DNA of 64,000 nucleotides from NCBI RefSeq assembly GCF_014645375.1, contig NZ_BMLT01000005.1, positions 393,681-457,680 of the forward strand, in the 5' to 3' direction. The stretch is from Marinobacterium nitratireducens. GTDB lineage: Bacteria > Pseudomonadota > Gammaproteobacteria > Pseudomonadales > Balneatricaceae. This document shows, piece after piece, positions 35,748 to 47,861 of the stretch. Both the position numbers and the translations under genes were made by a program. Below the pieces are notes generated by a model, which worked only from the letters and a program-made list of their open reading frames with translations, made no database searches and was not told the DNA's origin. Positions within the stretch are counted from its first letter, which is position 1; each line of letters opens with the position of its first letter.

Positions 35748-36272
35748 GTGCATGACAACAACACACTGCCGGCGGTGCCGCTGGCGGACCGCATCGACAG
35801 AGGCATCCGACGCCTGACGCTCGGCATCGGCTGGTGCTACGTGGCGCTGGTTCTGGTGATCATGCTGCAGGTGGTGCTGCGCAAGGGCTTTTCCCACGGA
35901 CTGATCGCTCTCGAAGAGCTGCAGTGGCACCTCTACGCCATCGGCGTGATGTTCGGCCTTAGCCTGGCCCAGACCACCGACTCCCATATCCGCGTGGATC
36001 TGTTCCACACCGGCTTCAAGACCGCCAACAAGCGCATCATCGAGATCCTCGGTATCCTGCTGCTGCTGCTGCCGTTCATCGCGGTGATCTTTCTGCACAG
36101 CCTCGACTTCGTCGCCGATTCCTGGCGCATCAACGAGAGCTCCTCGGCGCCGTCCGGCCTGCCCTGGCGCTGGCTGATCAAGGGCGCGATCCCGGTCAGC
36201 ATGGCGCTGCTGGCGCTGGCCGTGCTGTCGCGGCTTTACCGTGAAATCGTATTGCTGGCGCGGGGAGAATAA
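35748..36272 (+). CDS. dctQ: TRAP transporter small permease subunit (DctQ)
   Basis: 174 residues with four membrane helices (WCYVALVLVIMLQVVL; LYAIGVMFGLSLAQ; IIEILGILLLLLPFIAVIFL; AIPVSMALLALAVL) and the DctQ-family motif EELQWHLYAIGVMFGLSLA...HIRVDLF. Starts at GTG (35748) with GGAAGG nine bases upstream. Partners with DctM; the 136-base gap to dctP is filled by the inverted octamer repeat. Confidence 0.9.
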   Translation: MHDNNTLPAVPLADRIDRGIRRLTLGIGWCYVALVLVIMLQVVLRKGFSHGLIALEELQWHLYAIGVMFGLSLAQTTDSHIRVDLFHTGFKTANKRIIEILGILLLLLPFIAVIFLHSLDFVADSWRINESSSAPSGLPWRWLIKGAIPVSMALLALAVLSRLYREIVLLARGE

Positions 36273-36360
36273 AAACGATGGAAATCAATGAAGTTCTCGT
36301 GTCCCGGGAAGGCCGGTTCCTGTCGCTTGATATAACGGCTTGCCGGGGAGTCTGATTCTG

Positions 36361-37746
36361 ATGGAAGCCAACGAAATACTCGTAATAGCGATGTTTTTGT
36401 CGTTCATCGCACTGCTGTTCACCGGCTTTCCGGTGGCCTGGGTGCTGGGCGGCATCGGCATCATTTTCGCCTTTATCGGCCAGCTGTCCGATACCTATTT
36501 CGATACCATTACCGGGCTCGACTTCCTGACCCTGGGGCTGGTGGTGAACCGGCTCTGGAAGATCATGGACAACTGGATCCTGGTGGCGCTGCCGATGTTT
36601 ATCTTCATGGGCATCATGCTCGACAAGTCCGGCGTCGCCGAAAAGCTGATGCACTCGATGCAGGAACTGTTCGGCCGGGTGCGCGGCGGTCTTGCCGTCA
36701 CCGTCACCGCCATCGGTATCATCCTCGCCGCCTCGACCGGCATCATCGGCGCTTCGGTGGTGCTGCTGGCGGTGATGTCGCTGCCGGCGATGACCCGCCA
36801 GGGCTATTCGATGCCGCTGGCGCTCGGGACCATCGCCTCGGCAGGGACCCTCGGCATCCTGATACCGCCCAGCATCATGCTGGTGATCATGGCCGATCAG
36901 CTGGCGCTGTCGGTGGGCGACCTGTTCATGGGCGCGGTGGCGCCGGGACTGATGCTGGGCGCGCTCTACATCGTCTACATCCTCGGCTACGGCCTGCTCA
37001 AACCCGCGGCGGCGCCGGTACCGGCCGATGCCCAGCCGGTGACATTCAAGGTGGTGTTCAACGTGCTGCGCGCGGTGCTGCCGACGCTGCTGCTGATACT
37101 GGTGGTGCTGGGCTCGATCTTCACCGGTATCGCCACCCCGACCGAGGCTTCCGGCGTCGGTGCCCTGGGGGCCACTCTGCTGGCGGTCTACAACCGCAAG
37201 TTCAGTCTCAAGGTGCTGAAGGACGTGGTCGCCGGCACCACCAACACCACTGCCTACATCTTCGCGATCTTCATCGGCGCCACCTGTTTCGCGCTGGTGC
37301 TGCGCGAGCTCGGCGGCGACGAGCTGATCGAGTCCTTCCTCACCGGACTGCCGTTCGGCCCCTACGGCATCATCTTCTTTATCCTCGGGGTGATCTTCCT
37401 GCTCGGCTTCTTCCTCGACTGGATCGAGATCACCCTGATCGTGCTGCCACTGCTGGCGCCGGTGATCTCGGCACTGGGGCTGAGCATCGACGGCTACGGC
37501 GTGGTCGACAACCCGGAGCTGGTGTGGTTCGTGATGCTGGTGGCGATGACGCTGCAGACCAGCTTCCTGACACCGCCGGTGGGCTTCGCGCTGTTCTACC
37601 TCAAGGGCGTCTGCCCGCCGGGGGTCAAGCTGAGCCAGATCTACCGCGGCGTGATTCCGTTCATCGTGCTGCAGCTGATCGGCCTGCTGATCCTGGTGTT
37701 CGCACCGGAGCTGGTGCTCTGGCTGCCAGCGAAAGCCTACGGGTAA
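36361..37746 (+). CDS. dctM: TRAP transporter large permease subunit (DctM)
   Basis: 461 residues, 12 or more hydrophobic segments; sodium-coupled translocating subunit. Family motifs: FTGFPVAWVLGG, LPMFIFMGIMLDKSGVAEKL, AASTGIIGASVVLLAVMSLP, GTLGILIPPSIMLVI, SIFTGIATPTEASGVGA and TSFLTPPVGFALFYLKG. The ATG at 36361 follows GGGGAG at a somewhat long spacing. The TAA stop lies at the edge of a 7-bp repeat tract. Confidence 0.93.
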   Translation: MEANEILVIAMFLSFIALLFTGFPVAWVLGGIGIIFAFIGQLSDTYFDTITGLDFLTLGLVVNRLWKIMDNWILVALPMFIFMGIMLDKSGVAEKLMHSMQELFGRVRGGLAVTVTAIGIILAASTGIIGASVVLLAVMSLPAMTRQGYSMPLALGTIASAGTLGILIPPSIMLVIMADQLALSVGDLFMGAVAPGLMLGALYIVYILGYGLLKPAAAPVPADAQPVTFKVVFNVLRAVLPTLLLILVVLGSIFTGIATPTEASGVGALGATLLAVYNRKFSLKVLKDVVAGTTNTTAYIFAIFIGATCFALVLRELGGDELIESFLTGLPFGPYGIIFFILGVIFLLGFFLDWIEITLIVLPLLAPVISALGLSIDGYGVVDNPELVWFVMLVAMTLQTSFLTPPVGFALFYLKGVCPPGVKLSQIYRGVIPFIVLQLIGLLILVFAPELVLWLPAKAYG

Positions 37747-37817
37747 CAGGTTACGGGTTACGGGTTACGCGTAACCCGTAACCCGTAACCCGTAACCCGT
37801 CACCCGTCACCCGTCAC
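37744..37817. repeat. Heptamer tract with a perfect 42-bp palindrome after dctM
   Basis: 37749-37790 is a loopless perfect inverted repeat: three GGTTACG-type units followed by three CGTAACC units, centred on ACGCGT. It continues as CGTAACC and then CGTCACC units to about 37817. The dctM stop codon (37744-37746) touches the tract. Confidence 0.9.
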
Positions 37818-37848
37818 GCCTTATGATTTCCAATCGAGGTCCACAACG

Positions 37849-40677
<2,829 letters not shown>

Positions 40678-40680
<3 letters not shown>

Positions 40681-40958
40681 GGTGCCGGTAACCGCCATGG
40701 ACGATGGAAATGCTGTAAACGCAGGAGCGGTTTACAGTAGAGCGCAGCGAACCGCACCGACTTTTCCGGTGCGCTTCGTGTAGGGCACCTTGAGCGCAGC
40801 GAAACGTGCCGGATTTATACGCCGGAGCCACGGGCGGCGCAGCTCGCTTCGCTCGGTGCGCCCTACAGGTAGGGCACCTTGAGCGCAGCAACCGCCAGGG
40901 ATGGCGAGAAGCGCGTAGGTTGGGCGGAGGACGCAGGACGAAGCCCAACAGCGTATAT
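40678..40958. repeat. Mosaic repeat island (GTAGGGTGC, double-hairpin and GTTGGGC elements)
   Basis: Begins inside the dld stop codon with GTAGGGTGCC. A double-hairpin unit follows: CTGTAAAC (40713-40720), loop GCAGGAGCG, GTTTACAG (40730-40737). Then two GTAGGGCACCTTGAGCGCAG-type units and, from about 40916, GTAGGTTGGGCGG...GCCCAAC. No gene between dld and 41057. Confidence 0.8.
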
Positions 40959-41056
40959 ATGACGGCCGCCGGCGTTCACAGTATCATGGGCGCTGCCTGG
41001 CCGGGTCATCGCCCGCAGCAGCCACGGCCGCACGGACTTCAGATTAAGGACGCTTG

Positions 41057-41950
41057 ATGGACGGCACCACCTATTCTCTGCTGGAGCGTATCTTCCAGGT
41101 CGTTTTCCCGCTGCTGGCGATCGTTTCGGTCGGCTACCTCTACGCCCGCCGGGTCCATACCGACATGTCGGTGGCCAACCGCATCAACATGGACGTGTTC
41201 ACGCCGGCCCTGATCCTCTCGGTCATGGCGGACAAGTCGTTCGACCTGGCGCTTTACCAGCCGCTGGCGATCGGTGCGCTCTGCGTGGTGCTGGGCTCCG
41301 GCCTGCTGCTGCTTCCGCTGTGCCGCCTGATCGGGATCGCGCCGAAAACCTTCCTGCCTCCGATGATGTTCAACAACAGCGGCAACCTCGGCATACCGCT
41401 GGCCGTACTGGCGTTCGGCGAACAGGCACTGCCTGCCGCGGTGGTGCTGTTTCTGGTCGAGAACAGCCTGCATTTCACCGTGGGAATGTACATGCTGAAC
41501 CCTCGCGTCCACCCCTTGTCGCTGCTGCGCATCCCGATGATTCTGGCGGCGATTGCGGGGCTGGTTATCAGCAGCGCCGGCCTGGCGCTGCCGGCGGCGA
41601 TTAAAACCTTCATCGACATGCTCGGCCAGATCGCCATTCCACTGATGCTGTTTTCGCTCGGCGTAAGAATGCTCAGCATCGATTTCACCAACTGGCGCAG
41701 CGGCGTGCTCGGCGCCATCCTTTGCCCTGCAAGCGGCCTGCTGCTGGCGGTCGCGGTACAGCAGATCCTGCAACTCGACGAAACCCAGTACCTGTACCTG
41801 CTGCTGTTCGGCGCGCTGCCGCCGGCACTGCTCAACTACCTGGTCGCAGAGCGTTACAACCAGGAGCCGCAGCAGGTCGCCTCCATCGTTTTGCTTAGCA
41901 ATATGGCGAGCCTGATCATCATTCCACTGGTGCTGGCGTTTATACTCTGA
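41057..41950 (+). CDS. AEC-family (auxin efflux carrier-like) permease
   Basis: 297 residues with about ten membrane helices; AEC/membrane-transport family (COG0679), which includes malate and other organic-anion carriers. Conserved features are the N-terminal GYLYARRVHTDMS, FTPALILSVMADK, the central PPMMFNNSGNLGIPLAVLAFGE motif, and ALPPALLNYLVAERY. AAGGA six bases before the ATG fixes the start. It is alone, flanked by repeat islands; proximity to the lactate-type cluster hints at an organic acid substrate but that is weak. Confidence 0.88.
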   Translation: MDGTTYSLLERIFQVVFPLLAIVSVGYLYARRVHTDMSVANRINMDVFTPALILSVMADKSFDLALYQPLAIGALCVVLGSGLLLLPLCRLIGIAPKTFLPPMMFNNSGNLGIPLAVLAFGEQALPAAVVLFLVENSLHFTVGMYMLNPRVHPLSLLRIPMILAAIAGLVISSAGLALPAAIKTFIDMLGQIAIPLMLFSLGVRMLSIDFTNWRSGVLGAILCPASGLLLAVAVQQILQLDETQYLYLLLFGALPPALLNYLVAERYNQEPQQVASIVLLSNMASLIIIPLVLAFIL

Positions 41951-42039
41951 CCCGAAGTGATAAAAGGCACGGGCCGGAGGATGGGTAGAGCGATGCATCC
42001 CAATGAAACCAAACGGTTTCCACGTTGCTCGGGCATCGC

Positions 42040-42325
42040 GAAACCCGTCAAATCGATCGCATTGCAGATCGATTGGTGTCGGCTGGCAGAGCGGGTGTTG
42101 GGTTCCGCGGCTTCGCCGCTTCACCCAACCTACAGGAGATATCGAAGGCACGAAGCGGAGGGTGGGTGAAGACGCAACACCGGTAAATCGTTCCGGCCAG
42201 CATGGATCCATACCGCGCCGTAACCCGCAATATCGATCGCATTCCAGATCGATTGGTGTCGGTTGGCACCGAGGTATTAGGGTGTTGGTTACGGTCCTTC
42301 GGACCTAGACCCAACCTGCGGGACG
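42040..42325. repeat. Two inverted-orientation copies of the GTAGGTTGGGT element
   Basis: Copy 1 (about 42047-42135) has core ATCGATC/GATCGAT and apical GCGGC-TTC-GCCGC at 42107-42119; copy 2 (about 42218-42322) has apical GGTCC-TTC-GGACC at 42293-42305. Both end in CCCAACCTRC. The stretch 41951-42371 has no recognisable gene. Confidence 0.8.
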
Positions 42326-42341
42326 ACAAAGAAAAGATGAC

Positions 42342-42362
42342 GGCGCCTCCGGCGGAGGCGCC
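42342..42362 (-). terminator. Terminator after the ComEA-like gene
   Basis: GGCGCCTCC-GGC-GGAGGCGCC perfect 9-bp stem; on the minus strand it is followed by GTCATCTTTTCTTT. Nine bases beyond the stop at 42372. Confidence 0.75.
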
Positions 42363-42371
42363 GGGTTCCGT

Positions 42372-42656
42372 CTACTCCGCCGGCGTGGACACGCCGATCA
42401 GGTCGCGGTTTTTGTCGATCGTCGCGCTGCCGATGCCTTTGACGGCACTGAGCTGATCGACGCTGCTAAAGGGGCCGTTGGCCTGCCGGTATTCGACAAT
42501 TGCCTTGGCCTTGGCCGGCCCGATACCCACCATCACGCTGGACAGCTGTTCGGCGCTGGCGCTGTTGATATCGAGGGTTTCGGCATTCGCTGCGGAAAAG
42601 GGCAGAAAGACGAGGCAAAAAGCCAGCATCAGCGCCCGTGCAAGGGGACTGTTCAT
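42372..42656 (-). CDS. Small secreted ComEA-like helix-hairpin-helix DNA-binding protein
   Basis: 94 residues: signal peptide (ARALMLAFCLVFLPFSAANA) then one ComEA domain with two HhH motifs, LDINSASAEQLSSVMVGIGP and VDQLSAVKGIGSATIDK. Secreted proteins of this kind bind DNA in the periplasm and may help DNA uptake. Two adjacent ATGs are possible; the one at 42656 is preferred because GGAGG lies six bases before it. Monocistronic, downstream of pyrF. Confidence 0.88.
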   Translation of the reverse strand: MNSPLARALMLAFCLVFLPFSAANAETLDINSASAEQLSSVMVGIGPAKAKAIVEYRQANGPFSSVDQLSAVKGIGSATIDKNRDLIGVSTPAE

Positions 42657-42747
42657 CATGAACCTCCATGTATTGTCATCATTGAGCCGGACATCCGTTC
42701 CGGCCCATAAACGAATAGCACAGAGGTTCCGTGATCGCCAGCGCGAC

Positions 42748-43467
42748 TCAGACTGCGCGAGCCTCGGCAATCTCTTGCTGGATAGCAGACAACGTGGCGA
42801 GCGGATCGCTGGCACGCGTGATCGGACGGCCGATGACCAGGTAGTCGCTTCCGGCGGTCACGGCCTGACCCGGCGTCATGATCCGACGCTGATCACCCGC
42901 CTCGGCATCGGCCGGACGAATACCCGGCGTTACCAGCTTGAAGGACGGGGAAATCAGTTCACGCAGCGGCTCGACCTCCTGCGCCGAACAGACCACGCCG
43001 TCGAGCCCGCTGCGCTCGGTCAGCTGCGCCAACCGCCGGACCTGCTCCAGGGGCTCCAGGTCGATGCCGATCTCGCGCAGATCCTGCTGTTCCATGCTGG
43101 TCAGCACCGTAACCGCGATCAGCAGGGTACGCCGCTCGCCGGCCACCTTTTCCAGCTCGTTACGGGCCGCCTCCATCATCCGGCGCCCGCCGCTGGCGTG
43201 CACGTTCACCATCCAGACGCCGAGCTCTGCGGCCGCACGCACGGCCATCGCCGTGGTATTGGGAATATCATGAAACTTGAGGTCCAGAAAAACATCGAAC
43301 CCGCGCGCCTGCAGCGCCTCGACCACCGCTGGCCCGCTGCGCGTGAACAGCTCCTTGCCCACCTTGACCCGGCACTGCGCCGGATCGAGCCGCTGTGCCA
43401 TTGCCAGGGCCTGCGCCTGATCCGGATAATCCAGCGCCACCAGTATCTGCTTCGAATCTGTCGTCAT
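42748..43467 (-). CDS. pyrF: Orotidine-5'-phosphate decarboxylase
   Basis: Last step of UMP synthesis. 239 residues from [16 protein letters not shown]. Active-site signature [15 protein letters not shown] (Lys and Asp of the D-x-K-x-x-D tetrad), [12 protein letters not shown], and the C-terminal phosphate-binding VIGRPITRA. Located 63 bases after lapB, as in E. coli and Pseudomonas. Confidence 0.96.
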   Translation of the reverse strand: MTTDSKQILVALDYPDQAQALAMAQRLDPAQCRVKVGKELFTRSGPAVVEALQARGFDVFLDLKFHDIPNTTAMAVRAAAELGVWMVNVHASGGRRMMEAARNELEKVAGERRTLLIAVTVLTSMEQQDLREIGIDLEPLEQVRRLAQLTERSGLDGVVCSAQEVEPLRELISPSFKLVTPGIRPADAEAGDQRRIMTPGQAVTAGSDYLVIGRPITRASDPLATLSAIQQEIAEARAV

Positions 43468-43530
43468 CGTTGTCTCGCCTATTGGCCGGTGCCGGTCGAT
43501 GACCGTCACCGCTTGGTAATCGGTTGAACG

Positions 43531-44709
43531 CTATTCGCCCTCGAGGCCCTGGATCGGCCGGGTCGAGCCCCACTGCCGACAGGACGGGCATTGCCAGAGC
43601 AACAGCCGGCCCGCAAACCCGCACTGGTCGCAGCGGTAGCGCGGCTTGCTCTGCTCAAGCTGGTCGGTAAGACCGTGCAGTACCTCGAGGCTGTCCCGGG
43701 CGCTGCGCGCGCCATGCTCGATGTGCATGTCGATCAGGCGATTGAAGCCCCGGATGGACGGGCGCCGTTTCAGCTCTGCGGTGATAAAGGCCCCCGCGGC
43801 GTAAACACCCCGGGTGTCGCGTATCTGCTCCGCCAGGGCCAGAATCAGGCTGGTCGAGGGCGCCCGCGCCATCAACCCGCGCAGGCTGTTCTGGTAGTCG
43901 TCCTCCCGATCCAGCCCGCGATAGCACTGCTGCAGCGGCTGCAGGATCTCGGACACGAACAGCGGGTCCTGCTCCACCACCTGCTGCAGCGCCTGAATGG
44001 CCGGGCGCCACTGTTGCCGGGCAATACGCACCCCTGCCTGCAGCAGACTTGCCCTGACCGCCTGCGGATCGTGCTTCAGCGCCCGCTTCAGCCAGTCCTC
44101 GGCCGCATCGTACCCGGCATGACGCAACTGATGCTCCGCCAGCTCGCAACAATAATGCGCCAGCTCATGGCGGATATCCTTGCGACAGTCGCGATCCAGA
44201 GACGCCGCGACCTCGAGCGCCCGCTGCCATTCGCCTTCCTTCTCGTACAGCTTGACCAGCAGTTGCAGCGCTTCGATCCGCATCTCGGCCGGCGGCGAAC
44301 TGTCGATCACTTCCTGCAACAGGACTTCGGCACGGTCCAGCAGACCGACGGCATCGTAATCGCGCGCCTGCGCCATCTGCACCCGGAGGCGATCGTTGGG
44401 CGCCAGTCCCGGACGGTCCAGTAACCCCTGATGCAACTTGATGGCGCGCTCGACGTCGCCCTTCTTGCGCAGCAGCTTGGCCAGCGCCAGATGGGCGGTA
44501 AGACTTTCGGGCTTGAATTCGAGGGCACGGATAAAGCTCTCGATGGCATCATCCGTGCGCTCGTCGACGAGGTGATCGAGGCCTGTCAGGTAGTCGCGAC
44601 TCAACGCCTGTTCCCGCGCCATCGCGCGGACCCCGGCTTCCCGTCGCCCCAGCCACCAGCCGGCTGCAACCGCCAGAAACAGCGGTACGATCAGCAGATA
44701 GTCGGCCAT
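43531..44709 (-). CDS. lapB: LapB (YciM), LPS assembly and LpxC-degradation regulator
   Basis: 392 residues: N-terminal membrane anchor (LLIVPLFLAVAAGWWLGRR), about nine TPR units, and a C-terminal rubredoxin-like zinc site CDQCGFAG...WQCPSCRQWGS (CxxC x2). Known to work with FtsH to degrade LpxC and so balance LPS and phospholipid. Begins one base after the lapA stop, so they are co-translated. Confidence 0.95.
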   Translation of the reverse strand: MADYLLIVPLFLAVAAGWWLGRREAGVRAMAREQALSRDYLTGLDHLVDERTDDAIESFIRALEFKPESLTAHLALAKLLRKKGDVERAIKLHQGLLDRPGLAPNDRLRVQMAQARDYDAVGLLDRAEVLLQEVIDSSPPAEMRIEALQLLVKLYEKEGEWQRALEVAASLDRDCRKDIRHELAHYCCELAEHQLRHAGYDAAEDWLKRALKHDPQAVRASLLQAGVRIARQQWRPAIQALQQVVEQDPLFVSEILQPLQQCYRGLDREDDYQNSLRGLMARAPSTSLILALAEQIRDTRGVYAAGAFITAELKRRPSIRGFNRLIDMHIEHGARSARDSLEVLHGLTDQLEQSKPRYRCDQCGFAGRLLLWQCPSCRQWGSTRPIQGLEGE

Positions 44710-44710
44710 T

Positions 44711-45016
44711 TCAGGCGCTGTCTTTGGCGCCGGTCGTCCTTAGCTGGTCGAGTTCACGATACGCCTGGGTGGCACGCTTGCGCGCCGAGCGCAACCGGGT
44801 CTTGAGCCCGAGAATGGCGAAACTGCTGAGCACCACGCCAAGGATGCCGCCACAGACGAAAGCGGCGATCAGCCAGAGCGACAGACTCGCCTGGGGCAGT
44901 TGCACGAAAATCAGGTCGATAGCGACCTTGTCGGTATTGTGAATGGTGAACAGTATACCGATCAGCAGGATTAGCAGGCATACGAGGCCTGTCAGCAAAG
45001 ATCTCAACCAGCGCAC
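44711..45016 (-). CDS. lapA: LapA (YciS), inner-membrane partner of LapB
   Basis: 101-residue DUF1049 protein with two membrane segments (LLTGLVCLLILLIGILFTIH and LWLIAAFVCGGILGVVLSSF), an intervening HNTDKVAIDLIF motif and a basic cytoplasmic coiled-coil tail. Encoded directly upstream of lapB and after ihfB. Confidence 0.93.
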   Translation of the reverse strand: MRWLRSLLTGLVCLLILLIGILFTIHNTDKVAIDLIFVQLPQASLSLWLIAAFVCGGILGVVLSSFAILGLKTRLRSARKRATQAYRELDQLRTTGAKDSA

Positions 45017-45041
45017 TTGATATGGCCTCCGGCGTGCATGA

Positions 45042-45344
45042 CTAATATCCCGGGCGCTCCGCCATACTGTCGTTGACCTGCTCTCGCAGCTCTTTGCCCG
45101 GCTTGAAATGGGGTACGTGCTTGGCGGTCAGGGGGACCGACTCGCCAGTCTTCGGATTACGGCCGATTCGCGGCGCGCGGTAGTGTAACGAAAAACTGCC
45201 GAAGCCGCGAATTTCGATACGGTCGCCATGGGCCAGCGCCTCGGTCATGTGGTCCAGCATGGTCTTCACGGCCAGCTCGACATCTTTTACAGACAGCTGA
45301 TTATGACGGTCTATCAGTCGTTCGATCAGTTCCGACTTGGTCAT
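45042..45344 (-). CDS. ihfB: Integration host factor beta subunit
   Basis: 100-residue HU/IHF DNA-bending protein; [29 protein letters not shown] and the signature [22 protein letters not shown] mark IhfB, with the intercalating Pro in RNPKTG. Located immediately after rpsA, as in E. coli. Confidence 0.97.
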   Translation of the reverse strand: MTKSELIERLIDRHNQLSVKDVELAVKTMLDHMTEALAHGDRIEIRGFGSFSLHYRAPRIGRNPKTGESVPLTAKHVPHFKPGKELREQVNDSMAERPGY

Positions 45345-45408
45345 GACAACTCTCCCAAAGATTCAGGCCGCGTTGCAGCCCCTGATTCCGCACGACTACG
45401 CTGCGCGG

Positions 45409-45443
45409 AAAACCGCAGAGGAGAGCTATTGCCCTCCCCTGCG
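45409..45443 (-). terminator. Weak terminator or attenuator between rpsA and ihfB
   Basis: Minus strand: CGCAGGGGAG / CTCCTCTGCG (one G-T wobble), then GGTTTTCCGC. The short T-run implies partial read-through from rpsA into ihfB. Confidence 0.5.
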
Positions 45444-45445
45444 CC

Positions 45446-47134
45446 TCAGTCGTTATCCGACGACTTGTTCATCTGAGCCTTTATCAGCTCGCCGATGGTC
45501 GTGGGACCCGCCGCTTCGACCGGCTTGTCCTGAATCGACTTCAACGCCTGTTTTTCGGCCTGCGCATCCAGCTGCTTGACGGAGAGCTGAATATTGCGGC
45601 TGCGACGGTCGATATTGATGATCGCCGCCTCGACTTCGTCGCCGACCTTGTACAGTGACGTCAGGCTGTCGATGCGATCGCGCGAAGCCTCGGCGATACG
45701 CAACTGCCCGCTCACGCCCTCGGCCAGCTCCAGGGTTGCCTGACGGTCCGTGACTTCGGTGACCCGGCCGCGAACCGCCGAGCCCTTGCCATGAGCCGAC
45801 ACGAAGTCGCCGAAGGGGTCGCCCGCCAGCTGCTTGACTCCGAGCGCAATACGCTCGCGTTCGGGATCGACCGACAGCACCACGGCAGTCAGCTCGTCGC
45901 CCTTGTTCAGCTCCTTGACCACCTGCTCACCGGGCTCATCCCAGGACAGATCGGAGAGATGCACCAGGCCGTCGATACCACCTTCCAGTCCGATGAAGAC
46001 ACCGAAGTCGGTAATCGAACGGATTTTGCCGGTGAGGATGTCGCCCTTGCCGTAGCTGTTGGCGAAGGCCTGCCAGGGGTTTTCCTGACACTGCTTCATA
46101 CCCAGCGAGATACGCCGGCGCTCGGTATCGATATCGAGCACCATGACCTCGATCTCGTCGCCGATCTGCACCACTTTGGACGGGTGGATGTTCTTGTTGG
46201 TCCAGTCCATCTCGGACACGTGCACCAACCCTTCGACGCCACTTTCCAGCTCGGCGAAGCAGCCGTAATCGGCCACGTTGGTCACCCGCGCCTTGACCCT
46301 GGAGCCCACCGCGTAGTTGTCGAGCAGCTGGTTCCAGGGGTCTTCGCTCAGCTGCTTGAGACCCAGCGAAACGCGGTTGCGCTCGCGGTCGAATTTCAGC
46401 ACCTTGACGTCGATCTCGTCACCGACGTTGAGCACCTCGCTCGGATGCTTGACCCTTTTCCAGGCGATGTCGGTGATGTGCAGCAGGCCGTCGATGCCAC
46501 CAAGGTCGATGAAGGCACCGTAGTCGGTGAGATTCTTGACGATGCCCTTGAGCACGACGCCTTCCTGCAACTGCTCGATAAGCTTTTCGCGCTCCTCGCT
46601 GTTGGCAGCTTCCAGCACCGCGCGACGGGACACGACGATATTGTTGCGGCGGGGGTCCAGCTTGACGAGCTTGAACTCGAGTTCGTGACCCTCGAGATGG
46701 GACACGTCCCGGGTCGGGCGCACATCCACCAGCGACCCCGGCAGAAATGCCTGCACGGTGTCGAGGCCAACGGTAAAGCCGCCGCGCACCTTGCCGATGA
46801 TCTGGCCCTTGACCACCTCGTCGTTTTCGTAGGCGCGCTCCAGCTCTTTCCAGGTCTCGGCACGCTTGGCTTTCTCGCGCGAGAGCTGGGTGGCGCCGAA
46901 GCCGTCCTCGACCGACTCGAGCGCCACCTGGACCTCGTCGCCGACCTTGACGGTCAGCTCCCCGTTCTCGTCCTCGAACTGGGAGCGCGGAATGATACCT
47001 TCGGACTTGAGCCCGGCATGCACCGTGACCACCTCGGTATCGATCGCCACCACTGTGCCGGTCACGATCGAACCCGGTGCCATTTCTATATCCTTGAGGC
47101 TCTCCTCAAAGAGTTCGGCAAAACTTTCGCTCAT
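45446..47134 (-). CDS. rpsA: Ribosomal protein S1
   Basis: 562 residues with six S1/OB repeats (first at ~21-87, e.g. [21 protein letters not shown]; typical repeats [20 protein letters not shown] and [20 protein letters not shown]). Recruits mRNA to the 30S subunit. The ATG at 47134 gives [13 protein letters not shown], like E. coli; a TTG one codon earlier is ignored. Follows cmk in the standard cmk-rpsA-ihfB order. Confidence 0.97.
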   Translation of the reverse strand: MSESFAELFEESLKDIEMAPGSIVTGTVVAIDTEVVTVHAGLKSEGIIPRSQFEDENGELTVKVGDEVQVALESVEDGFGATQLSREKAKRAETWKELERAYENDEVVKGQIIGKVRGGFTVGLDTVQAFLPGSLVDVRPTRDVSHLEGHELEFKLVKLDPRRNNIVVSRRAVLEAANSEEREKLIEQLQEGVVLKGIVKNLTDYGAFIDLGGIDGLLHITDIAWKRVKHPSEVLNVGDEIDVKVLKFDRERNRVSLGLKQLSEDPWNQLLDNYAVGSRVKARVTNVADYGCFAELESGVEGLVHVSEMDWTNKNIHPSKVVQIGDEIEVMVLDIDTERRRISLGMKQCQENPWQAFANSYGKGDILTGKIRSITDFGVFIGLEGGIDGLVHLSDLSWDEPGEQVVKELNKGDELTAVVLSVDPERERIALGVKQLAGDPFGDFVSAHGKGSAVRGRVTEVTDRQATLELAEGVSGQLRIAEASRDRIDSLTSLYKVGDEVEAAIINIDRRSRNIQLSVKQLDAQAEKQALKSIQDKPVEAAGPTTIGELIKAQMNKSSDND

Positions 47135-47162
47135 CAATGCTCACCTTCGCCATCGGGATGGC

Positions 47163-47861
47163 CTACCCGGTCAACCCCTTGTGCCTCGCCTGATCCAGAA
47201 CCACGTTGAGGACTTCGTCGATCGACATCGAGGTGGAATCGAGAATCACCGCGTCGGACGCGGGCTTCAGCGGCGCCACCGGACGTTTCATGTCACGGTC
47301 GTCACGTGCCTGAATATCAACCAATATTGCTTCAAGGCTAGCACCGACCCCCTTATTTATCAACTGGTTATAACGGCGTCGCGCGCGCTCTTCGGCACTG
47401 GCGTCGAGGTAGATTTTCAGCTCCGCGCCGGGGAATACCACGGTACCCATATCCCGGCCATCGGCAATCAGGCCCGGGGCTTCGCGAAACGCCCGCTGGC
47501 GCTCCAGCAATGCCTCGCGAACCGGGCCACTGGCGGCAGCCTTCGAGGCGGCGTTACCGACCTCTTCGGTCCGGATCGCATGCGTGACCTCCTCACCTTC
47601 GAGGAAGATCTGCACCTCGTCGTCCTCGCCCCGGGCGACGAACTTCACATCCAGGTGAGCCGCCAGCACGACCAGCGCCTGCTCATCATCCAGCGCCACT
47701 CCATGGTGCTGCGCCGCCAGCGCAGTCAGCCGGTAGAGTGCGCCGCTGTCGAGCAGGTGCCAGCCGAGCTGACGTGCGAGCAGCCGGCAGATGGTGCCTT
47801 TTCCGGACCCGCTGGGTCCATCGACACTGATTACCGGCACCTGCTTCTCTCTTGCGGCCAT
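47163..47861 (-). CDS. cmk: Cytidylate kinase
   Basis: Phosphorylates CMP and dCMP. 232 residues with P-loop GPSGSGKGT (about 15-23), [23 protein letters not shown] and [13 protein letters not shown]. Start overlaps the tyrA-aroA stop by ATGA. Confidence 0.96.
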   Translation of the reverse strand: MAAREKQVPVISVDGPSGSGKGTICRLLARQLGWHLLDSGALYRLTALAAQHHGVALDDEQALVVLAAHLDVKFVARGEDDEVQIFLEGEEVTHAIRTEEVGNAASKAAASGPVREALLERQRAFREAPGLIADGRDMGTVVFPGAELKIYLDASAEERARRRYNQLINKGVGASLEAILVDIQARDDRDMKRPVAPLKPASDAVILDSTSMSIDEVLNVVLDQARHKGLTG

